Below, in pieces: positions 1 to 8,165 of a stretch of DNA of 64,000 nt; positions within the stretch are counted from its first letter, which is position 1, and every line of letters starts with the position of its first letter. The position numbers were made by a program, and so were the translations under genes. Location of the stretch: positions 1 to 64,000 of the forward strand of contig NZ_JAGPOT010000029.1 in NCBI RefSeq assembly GCF_018224015.1. The letters are read 5' to 3'. Below the pieces are notes generated by a model that did no database searches, had not been told where the DNA came from, and saw only the letters and a program-made list of their open reading frames with translations. The DNA comes from Pseudarthrobacter albicanus. Lineage in GTDB: Bacteria > Actinomycetota > Actinomycetes > Actinomycetales > Micrococcaceae.

Positions 1-32
1 TGTTGCCGTTTTGAGCGCTCAAAACGGCAACA
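1..32. terminator. Perfect 32-bp palindrome at the window edge
   Basis: Bases 1-16 are the exact reverse complement of bases 17-32 (TGTTGCCGTTTTGAGC then GCTCAAAACGGCAACA), with no spacer. It lies 17 bp beyond the stop codon of the ArsR-type gene on the minus strand. Placement suggests a transcription end signal, perhaps working in both directions, but there is no T-run and the partner gene to the left is outside the window. A protein-binding palindrome is the alternative. Confidence 0.45.
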
Positions 33-49
33 ACTGCGAGTTACTTGGG

Positions 50-628
50 CTATTTTTTGCGGCCGAACTTCGGCAGGCTGGCCAGCAGGTCGGCGGCCTT
101 GGTGGCGGCCCGGCCAACCGTGCGCCCGAGCTGCTGCGGCATCTTGTCCTCGACCGGGGGCCCCACCGGAATGACGACGGCGGCGCTGAGCGGGCTGCCC
201 GCCGGCCGGCTCGCCAGCGCCGCGGCCGGCGGCTGCGAATCAGCTGTGCCAGCAGCAGCGGCAGCAGACGGTGCGGCTGCTGCCGCCAGGCTGTCCGGGG
301 CGGCCTGGAGCCGGGCGGCCGGCACCCGGGCCGGTGACGCCTCCGCGGCACCTGCAGTGCCGCCCGGGCCGACGTCGAACGTCTCGAGCCAGCTGGCGAT
401 CCCGGCCAGGGGCTTGGGATTCAGTGCGTAGTAGCGCTTCTGGCCCTGGGCGCGCATGCTCACCAGGTCCGCTTCGCGGAGTACCTTGAGATGTTTGGAA
501 ATGGTGGGCTGGCTTGCCTCAAGCTCCTGGACCAGTTCCCCCACCGCCTTGTCCCCCTTGCGGAGGGATACCAGAATGTCACGCCGGGTTGCCTCAGCAA
601 TGACGGCAAATACGTCGTCTGTCACCAT
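50..628 (-). CDS. ArsR-family winged-helix transcriptional regulator with long Ala-rich tail
   Basis: DNA-binding repressor of about 192 residues. Residues 1-85 form an ArsR-type winged helix: VFAVIAEATRRDILVSL, then a recognition helix region QPTISKHLKVLREADLV and a wing with QKRYYALNP. No metal-binding Cys cluster of the ArsR/SmtB kind is visible, so a metal-sensing role is not supported. The second half is an Ala/Pro-rich linker ending in a basic helix (LLASLPKFGRKK). An ATG 12 codons further upstream is possible, but MVTDDVFAV is the natural family start. The target is unknown; it is followed upstream by acuC on the same strand with a 90-bp gap. Confidence 0.85.
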   Translation of the reverse strand: MVTDDVFAVIAEATRRDILVSLRKGDKAVGELVQELEASQPTISKHLKVLREADLVSMRAQGQKRYYALNPKPLAGIASWLETFDVGPGGTAGAAEASPARVPAARLQAAPDSLAAAAAPSAAAAAGTADSQPPAAALASRPAGSPLSAAVVIPVGPPVEDKMPQQLGRTVGRAATKAADLLASLPKFGRKK

Positions 629-718
629 GCCCTCCACACTAGCGACATATACCCCGGATGGCATCCACTATTTCCGCGCCTCCACTGGCCCGCGTTCCGC
701 CGGGTCAGCGCAGCCGGG

Positions 719-1942
719 TCAGTCGAACCAGGGGTCCAGCCCGTAGAGGGGGAACACTTCCTTGCGGGTGGCCATCACGGTGCGGTCCACCTCGTCGTTG
801 GGGTCGAAGCCCACTTCCCAGGAACGCCACCACAGGTCGACGTCGTCACCCATGAAGTGCGGGGCCTCGACCCCGTACTTGGGCCCGTAGTGCTCCAGGA
901 CGAACGTCCGCCAGTCTTCGGGGACCGGGGTGCGGAGCGGGACGGGCCGTCCGGCTGCGATCCCGATCAGGTGGGTCCACGAGCGCGGGACCACGGTGAT
1001 GACGTTGTAGCCGCCGCCGCCGGTGGCGATCCAGCGGTTGCCGCAGTACCGCGCGGCCAGGTTGCCGATCGCGGTGGCGGCCTCGCGCTGGCCGTCCACG
1101 CTGATGTTGAGGTGCGAGAGCGGATCCAGGGTGTGGGAATCGCAGCCGTGCTGGCTGACGATGACCTCCGGCTCGAAAGCGCCGACGAGCTGCGGCACCA
1201 CGGCGTGGAAGGCCCGGAGCCAGCCGGCATCCCCGGTCCTGGCCGGAAGGGCCACGTTCACCGCGGCGCCCCGCGCGTTCGGGCCGCCGATCTCATTGGC
1301 GAACCCGGTGCCGGGGAAAAGGGTCAGGCCCGTCTCGTGCAGCGAAATGGTCAGCACGCGGGGATCGTCCCAGAAAATGTTCTGCGTGCCGTCCCCGTGG
1401 TGGGCGTCGAGGTCGACATACACCACCCGCTGCACGCCGCCGTCGAGAAGTTTCTGGATCGCCAGGGCAACGTCGTTGTAGATGCAGAAACCGCTGGCAC
1501 GGTCGCGGTCCGCATGGTGCAGGCCCCCGCCGAAGTTGACCGCGCGGACCGCACTGCCCTCCAGGACCGCGGCAGCAGCGAGCAGGGAACCGCCGGCCAG
1601 CCTCGCGCTGGCCTCGTGCATGCCGGCAAAGGCCGGGTCGTCCTCCGTGCCCAGGCCCCGTGCCGGATCCGTGCTGCCGGGGTCCAGGCTGACGCGCCGC
1701 ACGGCGGCCACGAACTCGGGGCTGTGGACCGTGCACAGCTCGGCGTCGCTGGCCACCCCGGGGGCCGCCACCGTGACGTGGTCCAGGTCCAGCAGGCCCA
1801 GGCTCCGGGCCAGCCGCGCCGTGAGTTCCATGCGCTCCGGTGCCATCGGGTGCGAGTGGCCGAAGTCGTAGGCGGTCATGGCCGGATCCCACACCACCAT
1901 CGTCGGCAATGCGGTCGCAGCGGGTCCGGGCAGGAATGTCAT
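719..1942 (-). CDS. acuC: AcuC-type class II-like deacetylase (histone deacetylase fold)
   Basis: Zinc-dependent deacetylase of 407 residues. In Bacillus, AcuC removes acetyl groups from acetyl-CoA synthetase and so reactivates it. Visible signatures are GFCIYNDVALAIQ, the zinc site YVDLDAHHGDGTQ, QHGCDSH with the second metal Asp, and ATGGGGYN. The acs gene lies in the same window at 40.2 kb but is not linked, so the substrate is an inference from the family. It is divergent from the potassium uptake genes with about 100 bp between starts. Confidence 0.9.
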   Translation of the reverse strand: MTFLPGPAATALPTMVVWDPAMTAYDFGHSHPMAPERMELTARLARSLGLLDLDHVTVAAPGVASDAELCTVHSPEFVAAVRRVSLDPGSTDPARGLGTEDDPAFAGMHEASARLAGGSLLAAAAVLEGSAVRAVNFGGGLHHADRDRASGFCIYNDVALAIQKLLDGGVQRVVYVDLDAHHGDGTQNIFWDDPRVLTISLHETGLTLFPGTGFANEIGGPNARGAAVNVALPARTGDAGWLRAFHAVVPQLVGAFEPEVIVSQHGCDSHTLDPLSHLNISVDGQREAATAIGNLAARYCGNRWIATGGGGYNVITVVPRSWTHLIGIAAGRPVPLRTPVPEDWRTFVLEHYGPKYGVEAPHFMGDDVDLWWRSWEVGFDPNDEVDRTVMATRKEVFPLYGLDPWFD

Positions 1943-2043
1943 CAGTCACAGGCTACCCGAGCGTGGCGGACGCTCCCCGTCACTGGGCGGTGATTAGTGG
2001 TTTACTACTGAAGGAAGCAGTTTCAACCGAGGAAAAGCCACAC

Positions 2044-3477
2044 ATGACGCAAAGCCAGTCGAGGTCCACGAGCCCGGCCAGCTGGCAGCCCGGCAGGCCG
2101 GAGCGCAAGGGCCTGTGGATCTTCACACGCCTGCGCGACTTCATCGACAACATCGCCAACACGACGCCGGCCCGCCTCGCGCTGACGACGTTCGCCGTCG
2201 CGATCCTGATCTTCACCGCCCTCCTCTCGCTGCCGGTGTCCTCCGCCACGGGTGAGGCGACGCCGCTGCACCAGGCGCTCTTCACCGCGGTGTCGGCCGT
2301 CTGCGTCACGGGCCTCACGGTGGTCTCCACCGCCGTGCACTGGTCCTTCTTCGGCCAGCTCATCATCCTGATCGGCATCTTCGTGGGCGGCCTGGGCACC
2401 CTGACCCTGGCATCGCTGCTGGCCCTGATGGTCAGCAAGAAACTCGGAGTCCGCGGCAAGCTGATCGCGCAGGAGGCCATGAACAGCTCCGGGCGGCTGG
2501 GCGAGGTGGGTACCCTGCTGCGGATCGTGATCGTCACCTCCGTTGTCATCGAGGGCGCCCTGGCCGCGGCCCTGGTCCCCCGGTTCCTGTCGCTGGGGGA
2601 AAGCTTCGGCCAGTCCGTGTGGCACGGCATCTTCTACGCGATTTCGGCGTTCAACAACGCCGGTTTCACACCCCATTCGGACGGCATCGTCCCGTACGAG
2701 ACGGACCTGTGGATCCTGATCCCGCTGATGCTCGGTGTTTTCCTCGGCAGCCTGGGCTTCCCCGTGGTCATGGTGCTGCAGCAAAACGGGCTGAACTGGA
2801 AGAAATGGAACCTCCACACCAAGCTGACCATCCAGGTCTCCCTCATCCTCCTCGCCGCCGGCACCGTGCTCTGGGGACTGATGGAGTGGGAGAACACCCG
2901 GACCATCGGCACCATGAGCGTCGGCGACAAGATCATCCACTCGCTCTTCGCCTCCGTGATGACCCGTTCCGGCGGCTTCAATCTCGTCGACCAGAACCAG
3001 ATGGATTCCACCACCATGCTGCTCTCCGACGCGCTCATGTTTGCCGGCGGCGGCTCGGCGTCCACGGCCGGCGGCATCAAGGTGACCACGATCGCCGTGA
3101 TGTTCCTCGCGATCGCAGCCGAAGCCCGCGGCGACTCCGACGTGAAGATCTACGGGCGCACCATCCCCGAGGGGACCATGCGGGTGGCCATCTCGGTGAT
3201 CGTCGCCGGCGCGACGCTCGTCTCCGTCTCGGCCTTCCTGCTCCTGCAGATCAGCGGGGCGTCGCTGGACCGGGTCCTCTTTGAAACCATTTCCGCCTTC
3301 GCCACGGTGGGCCTCAGCACCAACCTCAGCGCCGAACTGCCGCCGTCGGGGGTCTATGTCCTCGCCGTCCTGATGTTCGCCGGGCGCGTCGGGACCGTCA
3401 CCCTTGCCGCCGCCCTGGCCCTGCGCCAGCGCAGCCAGCTGTACCACTACCCGGAAGAGAGACCGATCATTGGCTAG
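2044..3477 (+). CDS. TrkH/KtrB-family potassium channel subunit
   Basis: Integral membrane subunit (477 residues) of a Trk/Ktr-type K+ uptake system. It has the repeated membrane-pore-membrane plan, with pore-loop segments such as SAVCVTGLTVV, SAFNNAGFTP, MTRSGGFNLV and SAFATVGLSTN, each carrying the conserved filter glycine. The start is the ATG at 2044 (MTQSQSRS) with a purine-rich GAGGAAAA upstream; an open frame continues further up but is not family-like. The last codons overlap the regulator gene by 8 bp, so the two are translationally coupled. Confidence 0.93.
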   Translation: MTQSQSRSTSPASWQPGRPERKGLWIFTRLRDFIDNIANTTPARLALTTFAVAILIFTALLSLPVSSATGEATPLHQALFTAVSAVCVTGLTVVSTAVHWSFFGQLIILIGIFVGGLGTLTLASLLALMVSKKLGVRGKLIAQEAMNSSGRLGEVGTLLRIVIVTSVVIEGALAAALVPRFLSLGESFGQSVWHGIFYAISAFNNAGFTPHSDGIVPYETDLWILIPLMLGVFLGSLGFPVVMVLQQNGLNWKKWNLHTKLTIQVSLILLAAGTVLWGLMEWENTRTIGTMSVGDKIIHSLFASVMTRSGGFNLVDQNQMDSTTMLLSDALMFAGGGSASTAGGIKVTTIAVMFLAIAAEARGDSDVKIYGRTIPEGTMRVAISVIVAGATLVSVSAFLLLQISGASLDRVLFETISAFATVGLSTNLSAELPPSGVYVLAVLMFAGRVGTVTLAAALALRQRSQLYHYPEERPIIG

Positions 3478-4156
3478 TTCCTCAGGCGCCGTCAACCGGC
3501 CCGCCCACAATACCCCCGTGCTGGTGATCGGGCTGGGCCGCTTTGGCGCGTCCACCGCCGAACAACTGGTCAAGCAGGGCCGCGAAGTGCTGGCCATCGA
3601 ACGGGACCGGAGCCTGGTGCAGAAGTGGGCGTCCGTCCTGACCCATGTCGTGGAGGCGGACGCCACCAACATCGATGCCCTCCGCCAGCTCGGCGCGCAG
3701 GAGTTCAGCTCCGCCGTCTGTGGCGTGGGCACCTCGATCGAATCCTCGGTGCTGATCACGGTGAACCTCGTGGACCTCGGGATCGAGCACCTCTGGGTCA
3801 AGGCCATCACACCCTCGCACGGCAAGATCCTGACCCGGATCGGCGCCAACCATGTGATCTATCCGGAGGCCGACGCCGGTGTCCGCGCCGCGCACCTCGT
3901 GTCCGGGCGGATGCTGGACTTCATCGAGTTCGACGACGACTTCGCGATCGTGAAAATGTACCCGCCGCGGGAGACCGTGGGCTTCACCCTGGAGGAATCC
4001 AAGGTCCGCTCCAAGTACGGCGTCACGATTGTGGGCGTGAAGTCCCCCGGCGAGGACTTTACCTATGCCCGGCCCGAGACCAAGGTCTCCGCACGGGACA
4101 TGCTCATCGTGTCCGGCCATGTGGACCTGCTGGAGCGGTTCGCCGCACGGCCCTAG
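3470..4156 (+). CDS. TrkA/KtrA-family potassium uptake regulatory subunit
   Basis: Cytoplasmic RCK-type gating subunit of 228 residues that binds nucleotides and controls the TrkH partner. The N-terminal Rossmann motif VLVIGLGRFGAS and the acidic residue in VLAIERD at the end of the second strand are present (RCK_N), followed by a C-terminal RCK_C half from about residue 140. The TTG start at 3470 sits inside the 3' end of trkH (ATTGGCTAG), giving an 8-bp overlap; the first residues would read MASSSGAVNR. It converges on proC across a large palindrome. Confidence 0.9.
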   Translation: MASSSGAVNRPAHNTPVLVIGLGRFGASTAEQLVKQGREVLAIERDRSLVQKWASVLTHVVEADATNIDALRQLGAQEFSSAVCGVGTSIESSVLITVNLVDLGIEHLWVKAITPSHGKILTRIGANHVIYPEADAGVRAAHLVSGRMLDFIEFDDDFAIVKMYPPRETVGFTLEESKVRSKYGVTIVGVKSPGEDFTYARPETKVSARDMLIVSGHVDLLERFAARP

Positions 4157-4159
4157 CTA

Positions 4160-4222
4160 GCGCGAACGTACACTTCAGGCCCCAGATCCGCCGGATTCGG
4201 GGCCTGAAGTGTACGTTCGCGC
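4160..4222. terminator. Large perfect inverted repeat between convergent trkA and proC
   Basis: Two 24-bp arms (4160-4183 and 4199-4222) are exact reverse complements; the left arm begins GCGCGAACGTACACTTCAGG. The 15-bp middle contains its own small palindrome ATCCGcCGGAT, so the stem can extend almost to the tip. It fills the gap between two convergent genes and most simply acts as a bidirectional terminator without T-runs. It may also be one copy of a dispersed palindromic repeat. Confidence 0.65.
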
Positions 4223-4242
4223 TTCCGTCGGGCGGGCTGCTG

Positions 4243-5076
4243 CTAGGCCAACTGCTGCGTGATCTCCGCCGCCCGGGCCGCCGCGGCGCGGGCGCCGTCG
4301 GCGATGATCGCCGGGAGGCCGCGCTCATCAAAGGTGGCGATGGCCCGTTCGGTGGTTCCGTTCGGGCTGGTGACCGCCTTGCGCAGCGCGGCGGGATCGG
4401 CGCCGGGTTCCGTCAGCATCATCCCGGCCCCCGCGACGGTTTCGCGGGCCAGCAGCATCGACAGGTCCGGATCCAGCCCCAGTTCGACGCCGGCTGCCGC
4501 CATCGCCTCGGCCAGGTAGAAGGCGTACGCGGGGCCCGAGCCGCTGATCGCGGACAGCGCGTCAACCTGGACTTCGGCGACCTCGACGACGGTGCCCACG
4601 GCGGACAGGATGTCCTTGGCCTGCTGCAGCTGCGCCGCGGAGCAGCTGGTGCCGGGCGAGACGGAGACGACGCCGCGGCCGAGCCGTGCCGGGGTGTTGG
4701 GCATCGTGCGGATCACCGGCTGGCCGGCCGGAAGCGCCGCCTCAAGCTGCGCGAGGGACACGGCCGCGGCGACGCTGATGACAATCGTGCCCGGGGAGAG
4801 CGAACCGCTGATCTCGCGCGCCAGGTCCGCGATGCCCACCGGCTTGACGCCGAGGATCACGACGCCGGAGCCGGTGGCGGCGTCCTTGTTGTTGTCGGGC
4901 TCTTCGTCGCCGGCGATTGCCGTGATGCCGTGGTGCCGCTCGGCAAGCTCGGCGGCCCGTTCGGCGCGGCGGACGGTGGCCACGATGTCCGCCGGATCGG
5001 TGCCGCCTTCGATCAGCCCGGCAAGGATTGCCTCGTTCATTGACCCACAGCCCAGGAATGCGATTCGGTTGCTCAT
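4243..5076 (-). CDS. proC: Pyrroline-5-carboxylate reductase
   Basis: Last step of proline synthesis: NAD(P)H-dependent reduction of pyrroline-5-carboxylate (277 residues). The Rossmann start IAFLGCGSMNEAILAG, the RTMPNTPARLG segment and the C-terminal substrate region SAISGSGPAYAFYLAEAM followed by AGAGMML are all in place. The start is the ATG at 5076 (MSNRIAFLG). The gene stands alone, downstream of the sugar kinase on the same strand, and ends at the shared palindrome with trkA. Confidence 0.95.
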   Translation of the reverse strand: MSNRIAFLGCGSMNEAILAGLIEGGTDPADIVATVRRAERAAELAERHHGITAIAGDEEPDNNKDAATGSGVVILGVKPVGIADLAREISGSLSPGTIVISVAAAVSLAQLEAALPAGQPVIRTMPNTPARLGRGVVSVSPGTSCSAAQLQQAKDILSAVGTVVEVAEVQVDALSAISGSGPAYAFYLAEAMAAAGVELGLDPDLSMLLARETVAGAGMMLTEPGADPAALRKAVTSPNGTTERAIATFDERGLPAIIADGARAAAARAAEITQQLA

Positions 5077-5147
5077 TGCTCCATCATGGCAGTTCCGTGT
5101 GGGTTGTTGCAGTCCGGGCCACGCTGCGTCGGCGGCAGGCCGTGGTT

Positions 5148-6104
5148 TCAGGCGTGTGCGAGGTGCCCGGGCACGTATGCCGGCAGGTGTGCCCGGAGTT
5201 CCTCCAGGGTCGGGGGCTTCGCTCCGGGCCGGCGGACCGTGATCGCTGCGGCCAAAGAGGCTGTCCGGCCCAGCCGATCCAAAACCTCGGGGCCGAGTCC
5301 CTCGCCGGTCCGTGTAAGCAGCCCGAGAATCAGCGCCGCCATGTAGGAGTCGCCCGCTCCGATGGTGTCCGCGACCTCGGATTTCACCGACGGGACGCTC
5401 AGCTGTGCTGCGGCGGTGGCCAGGAGGGACCCCTCCGGGCCCTGGGTGATGACGGCCAGATCGGCGCCCAGGCCAAGGATGTGCGCGGCGGTGTCTTCGA
5501 GGGTCTTCCCGGGGTACAGCCACAGGGCGTCCTCGTCGCTGAGTTTGACGACGTCGGTGAGTGGAACGAGGTCCTCGAAGATGCCTTGGGCCTGCGCATG
5601 ACTGCCAAGCAGGGCGGGCCTGATGTTGGGGTCGTAGGTGACCAGGCAGGAGCGGTGGGATTGTTCCAGGAGTGATTTGACGGCGCCGGCTCCCGGCGCG
5701 AGGAAGGTGGCGATTGACCCGGTGTGGAGCACCCTGGGTAAATGGGCGGGGGCGACGGGAGGCAGTTTCCAGTCAATGTCGAATTCGTACCTGGCGGAGC
5801 CGTCCGCGGCGAGGGTCGCCGTGGCTGACGCTGTGCGGGCCAGGGAATGGGAGCCCGGCAGAAGCACCACTCCCCCGGCGCGCAGGTGTGCCTCGATCTC
5901 TGCGCCGCGTTCGTCGTCGCCAATGGCTGTCAGCAGTCCGGTGCTCACGCCGAGCCGTCCGAGGCCGTACGCGACGTTGGCCGGTGATCCTCCGGGGTGT
6001 TCACTGGTGCCGTCGGGCGAGGTGACAATATCGATGAGCGCTTCGCCGACGACGATGGCGTCGAAGATGTTCCGTGCTGAACTCGCGGGTTCGGTGTTTT
6101 TCAT
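5148..6104 (-). CDS. PfkB-family sugar kinase (fructokinase-like)
   Basis: Cytoplasmic ribokinase-fold kinase of 318 residues that phosphorylates an incoming sugar. The first PfkB signature region GGSPANVAYGLGRLG and the second one DTIGAGDSYMA, which holds the catalytic Asp and anion hole, are both present. It is the last gene of the operon binding protein - permease - ATPase - kinase, so it most likely phosphorylates the imported sugar. Fructose is the best guess because the transporter is built like FrcBCA and the kinase looks fructokinase-like, but ribose or another ketose cannot be excluded. A strong hairpin separates it from the ATPase gene. Confidence 0.88.
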   Translation of the reverse strand: MKNTEPASSARNIFDAIVVGEALIDIVTSPDGTSEHPGGSPANVAYGLGRLGVSTGLLTAIGDDERGAEIEAHLRAGGVVLLPGSHSLARTASATATLAADGSARYEFDIDWKLPPVAPAHLPRVLHTGSIATFLAPGAGAVKSLLEQSHRSCLVTYDPNIRPALLGSHAQAQGIFEDLVPLTDVVKLSDEDALWLYPGKTLEDTAAHILGLGADLAVITQGPEGSLLATAAAQLSVPSVKSEVADTIGAGDSYMAALILGLLTRTGEGLGPEVLDRLGRTASLAAAITVRRPGAKPPTLEELRAHLPAYVPGHLAHA

Positions 6105-6149
6105 TTCCTGTCTTTCTTGGGGTTGTGCCGGTCCCGGCCGCAGACGGGT

Positions 6150-6183
6150 CCGTCCGCGGACCGGTTGTCAGGTCCGCGGACGG
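6150..6183 (-). other. Intercistronic hairpin upstream of the sugar kinase gene
   Basis: Exact 13-bp arms CCGTCCGCGGACC (6150-6162) and GGTCCGCGGACGG (6171-6183) enclose an 8-nt loop. It lies in the 118-bp gap between the ATPase stop and the kinase start. Without a T-run it may be an RNA-processing or stability element or a partial terminator that sets the kinase below the transporter. Confidence 0.6.
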
Positions 6184-6222
6184 AGAGTGTAAGGGATGCA
6201 ATCCAACGGGTGCAGCGGGACT

Positions 6223-7017
6223 CTAGGCCGTGGCGGCGCCTGTCATGATGGCGACGGCGTCGGTCATGCTGTGCGACTGCGGCGTGATGGTGGCCGCGCA
6301 TTTGCCCAGCCGCTGGATGTGGATCCTGTCCGCCACGTCGAAGACGTGGGGCATGTTGTGGCTGATCAGGATCACGGGCAGGCCGCGGTCCCGGAGGTCG
6401 CGGACGAGCTGCAGGACCTGGTTGGATTCGCGCACACCCAGTGCCGCCGTCGGCTCATCCAAAACCACCACTTTGGAGCCGAACGCAGCCGCCCGGGCCA
6501 CCGCCACGGCCTGGCGCTGGCCCCCGGACAGGTTCTCCACCGGCACGGTGACGTCCTGCAGGGTGGAAATGCCCAGGCGTGCCAGTTCGTCCTTGGCCTT
6601 TTTCCGCATGCCCTTGGTGTCGAGGATGCGGAAGAACTTGCCGAGCGGGCCCGGCAGCCGTTCTTCCCGGCCCAGGAACAGGTTGGATGCGACATCGAGG
6701 GCCGGCGAGACGGCCAGGTTCTGGTAGACAGTTTCGATGCCGTGAATGCGGGCATCCTGGGGGCGCTTGAAGTGGACCGGCTGGCCGGAGACGGTCAGTT
6801 CTCCGGAGTCCGGGATTTCCGCTCCGGTGAGGCATTTGATCAGCGTGGACTTTCCTGCCCCGTTGTCACCGATGATGGCAAGCACTTCGCCCGGGTATAG
6901 GTCCAGGCTGACGCCGTCCAGGCCGACGACACGCCCGAACGTTTTGACGAGGTTCCGTGCCTGGAGAATCGGCTGCCGTGTTTCGGGGGTGGCGGAGGAA
7001 ATGTCTGTGGCGGTCAT
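6223..7017 (-). CDS. Sugar ABC transporter ATP-binding protein (single NBD, FrcA-like)
   Basis: Energy-coupling ATPase of 264 residues with one nucleotide-binding domain. Visible are Walker A GDNGAGKSTLIKCL, signature LSGGQRQAVAVARA, Walker B KVVVLDEPTAAL and the switch histidine in LISHNM. Most importers of the ribose/xylose group use a double-domain ATPase of about 500 residues; the single-domain form is the FrcA arrangement. The ATG at 7017 overlaps the permease stop as ATGA, so translation is coupled. An in-frame start 7 codons upstream is less likely. Confidence 0.93.
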   Translation of the reverse strand: MTATDISSATPETRQPILQARNLVKTFGRVVGLDGVSLDLYPGEVLAIIGDNGAGKSTLIKCLTGAEIPDSGELTVSGQPVHFKRPQDARIHGIETVYQNLAVSPALDVASNLFLGREERLPGPLGKFFRILDTKGMRKKAKDELARLGISTLQDVTVPVENLSGGQRQAVAVARAAAFGSKVVVLDEPTAALGVRESNQVLQLVRDLRDRGLPVILISHNMPHVFDVADRIHIQRLGKCAATITPQSHSMTDAVAIMTGAATA

Positions 7018-8060
7018 GACTTGACCTTTCGGATCCACTGGTCGATGGACACAGCGAGAATGATAAGAACGCCCACCGCGAGGGTCTGGTACAGGATGTC
7101 CAGCCCCGCGAGGGAGAGGCCGTTGCGGAAAACGCCGACGATCAGCGCGCCGAGCAGGGTGCCCCAGACGGAGCCGCGGCCACCGAAGAGGCTGGTGCCG
7201 CCGATCACGACGGCGGTAATGGAGTCCAGGTTCAGGTCAACGCCGGCGTTCGGGCTGGCGGCGTTGGTGCGCCCGATCTGGATCCAGGCGCCGATGGCCA
7301 GGACCGCTCCGGCGGCGAGATACACGCTCATCAGGACCTTGTTGACCGCGATTCCGGCGAGGCGTGCTGCTTCCTTGTCGTCGCCGACGGCGTAGACGTG
7401 GCGTCCCCAGGCGGTCTTGCCCAGGATGAACGCGACCGCGATGTAGACCAGCAGCATCAGTACGACCCCGATGGAGATCCGGACCGGACCGACGGGGAAC
7501 GTGCTTCCGGTCCAGGTGAGCAGCCCTGGCATGCTTGAGCCGCGGACAGTGGCGCCGTTTGAGTACAGGAGCGTCAGGGCGACGAAGATGTTCAGTGTGC
7601 CGAGCGTGACGATGAACGGAGGGAGCCTGAGCCGGGTGACGAGGAATCCGTTCAGCGCCCCTGCGGCGAGGCCGACAACGAGCCCTGCCAGCAGTGCGAG
7701 CGGGGCCGGGGCGCCGTTGCTCACGGCCAGCTGTGCGACCACCATGGAGGACAGAATCATCACGGCGCCGACCGAAAGGTCGATCCCGGCCGTGAGGATG
7801 ATGAGGGTCTGGGCGATAGCCAAGGTGCCGACGACGGCGACCTGCTGCGTGATCAGTGAGAGGTTTTCGACGCGCAGGAATCTGTCGTTGAGCAGCCCGA
7901 ACACGATCACGGCGACCAGCAGGACGATGGCCGGGCTGACCGCCGGGTAGCGGTGGAGGACGTTGCGGATGCGGCTGAGGGGCGTCTGGCGGTCGAGGAA
8001 TTCCTCGGCCAGATCCGGATGCCGGGTACCGGGCGGACCGGCCGTTTGTTGCTGGGTCAC
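7014..8060 (-). CDS. Sugar ABC transporter permease (RbsC/FrcC-like)
   Basis: Multi-spanning inner-membrane permease of 348 residues of the branched-chain amino acid/sugar (BPD_transp_2) group. The family hallmark segment LTAGIDLSVGAVM and the late ITAVVIGGTSLFGGRGSVWGT region are clear. Hydrophobic spans run from about residue 40 to the end. It lies between the binding protein and ATPase genes and overlaps the latter by 4 bp. Confidence 0.93.
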   Translation of the reverse strand: MTQQQTAGPPGTRHPDLAEEFLDRQTPLSRIRNVLHRYPAVSPAIVLLVAVIVFGLLNDRFLRVENLSLITQQVAVVGTLAIAQTLIILTAGIDLSVGAVMILSSMVVAQLAVSNGAPAPLALLAGLVVGLAAGALNGFLVTRLRLPPFIVTLGTLNIFVALTLLYSNGATVRGSSMPGLLTWTGSTFPVGPVRISIGVVLMLLVYIAVAFILGKTAWGRHVYAVGDDKEAARLAGIAVNKVLMSVYLAAGAVLAIGAWIQIGRTNAASPNAGVDLNLDSITAVVIGGTSLFGGRGSVWGTLLGALIVGVFRNGLSLAGLDILYQTLAVGVLIILAVSIDQWIRKVKS

Positions 8061-8112
8061 GATTGCTCCTGGACTTCCATGTTCGGTTGCTTTTTGTGTT
8101 CGCTAAGGGGGT

Positions 8113-8150
8113 GGTGCCGGGGCGGGCCTGCCACGCGCCGCCCCGGCGCC
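8113..8150 (-). other. GC-rich hairpin between binding-protein and permease genes
   Basis: Arms GGTGCCGGGGCGG (8113-8125) and CCGCCCCGGCGCC (8138-8150) pair over 13 positions with a single wobble, 12-nt loop. It follows the stop codon of the binding-protein gene. Such hairpins commonly protect the binding-protein part of the message and lower permease expression; that role is inferred from position. Confidence 0.6.
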
Positions 8151-8165
8151 AGTAGGCGGTGCGGG

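Noticed and set aside
491..1993. 500-codon plus-strand frame over acuC
   Set aside because: Mirror of acuC, whose zinc motifs are clear on the minus strand; the plus-strand product has no recognisable pattern.
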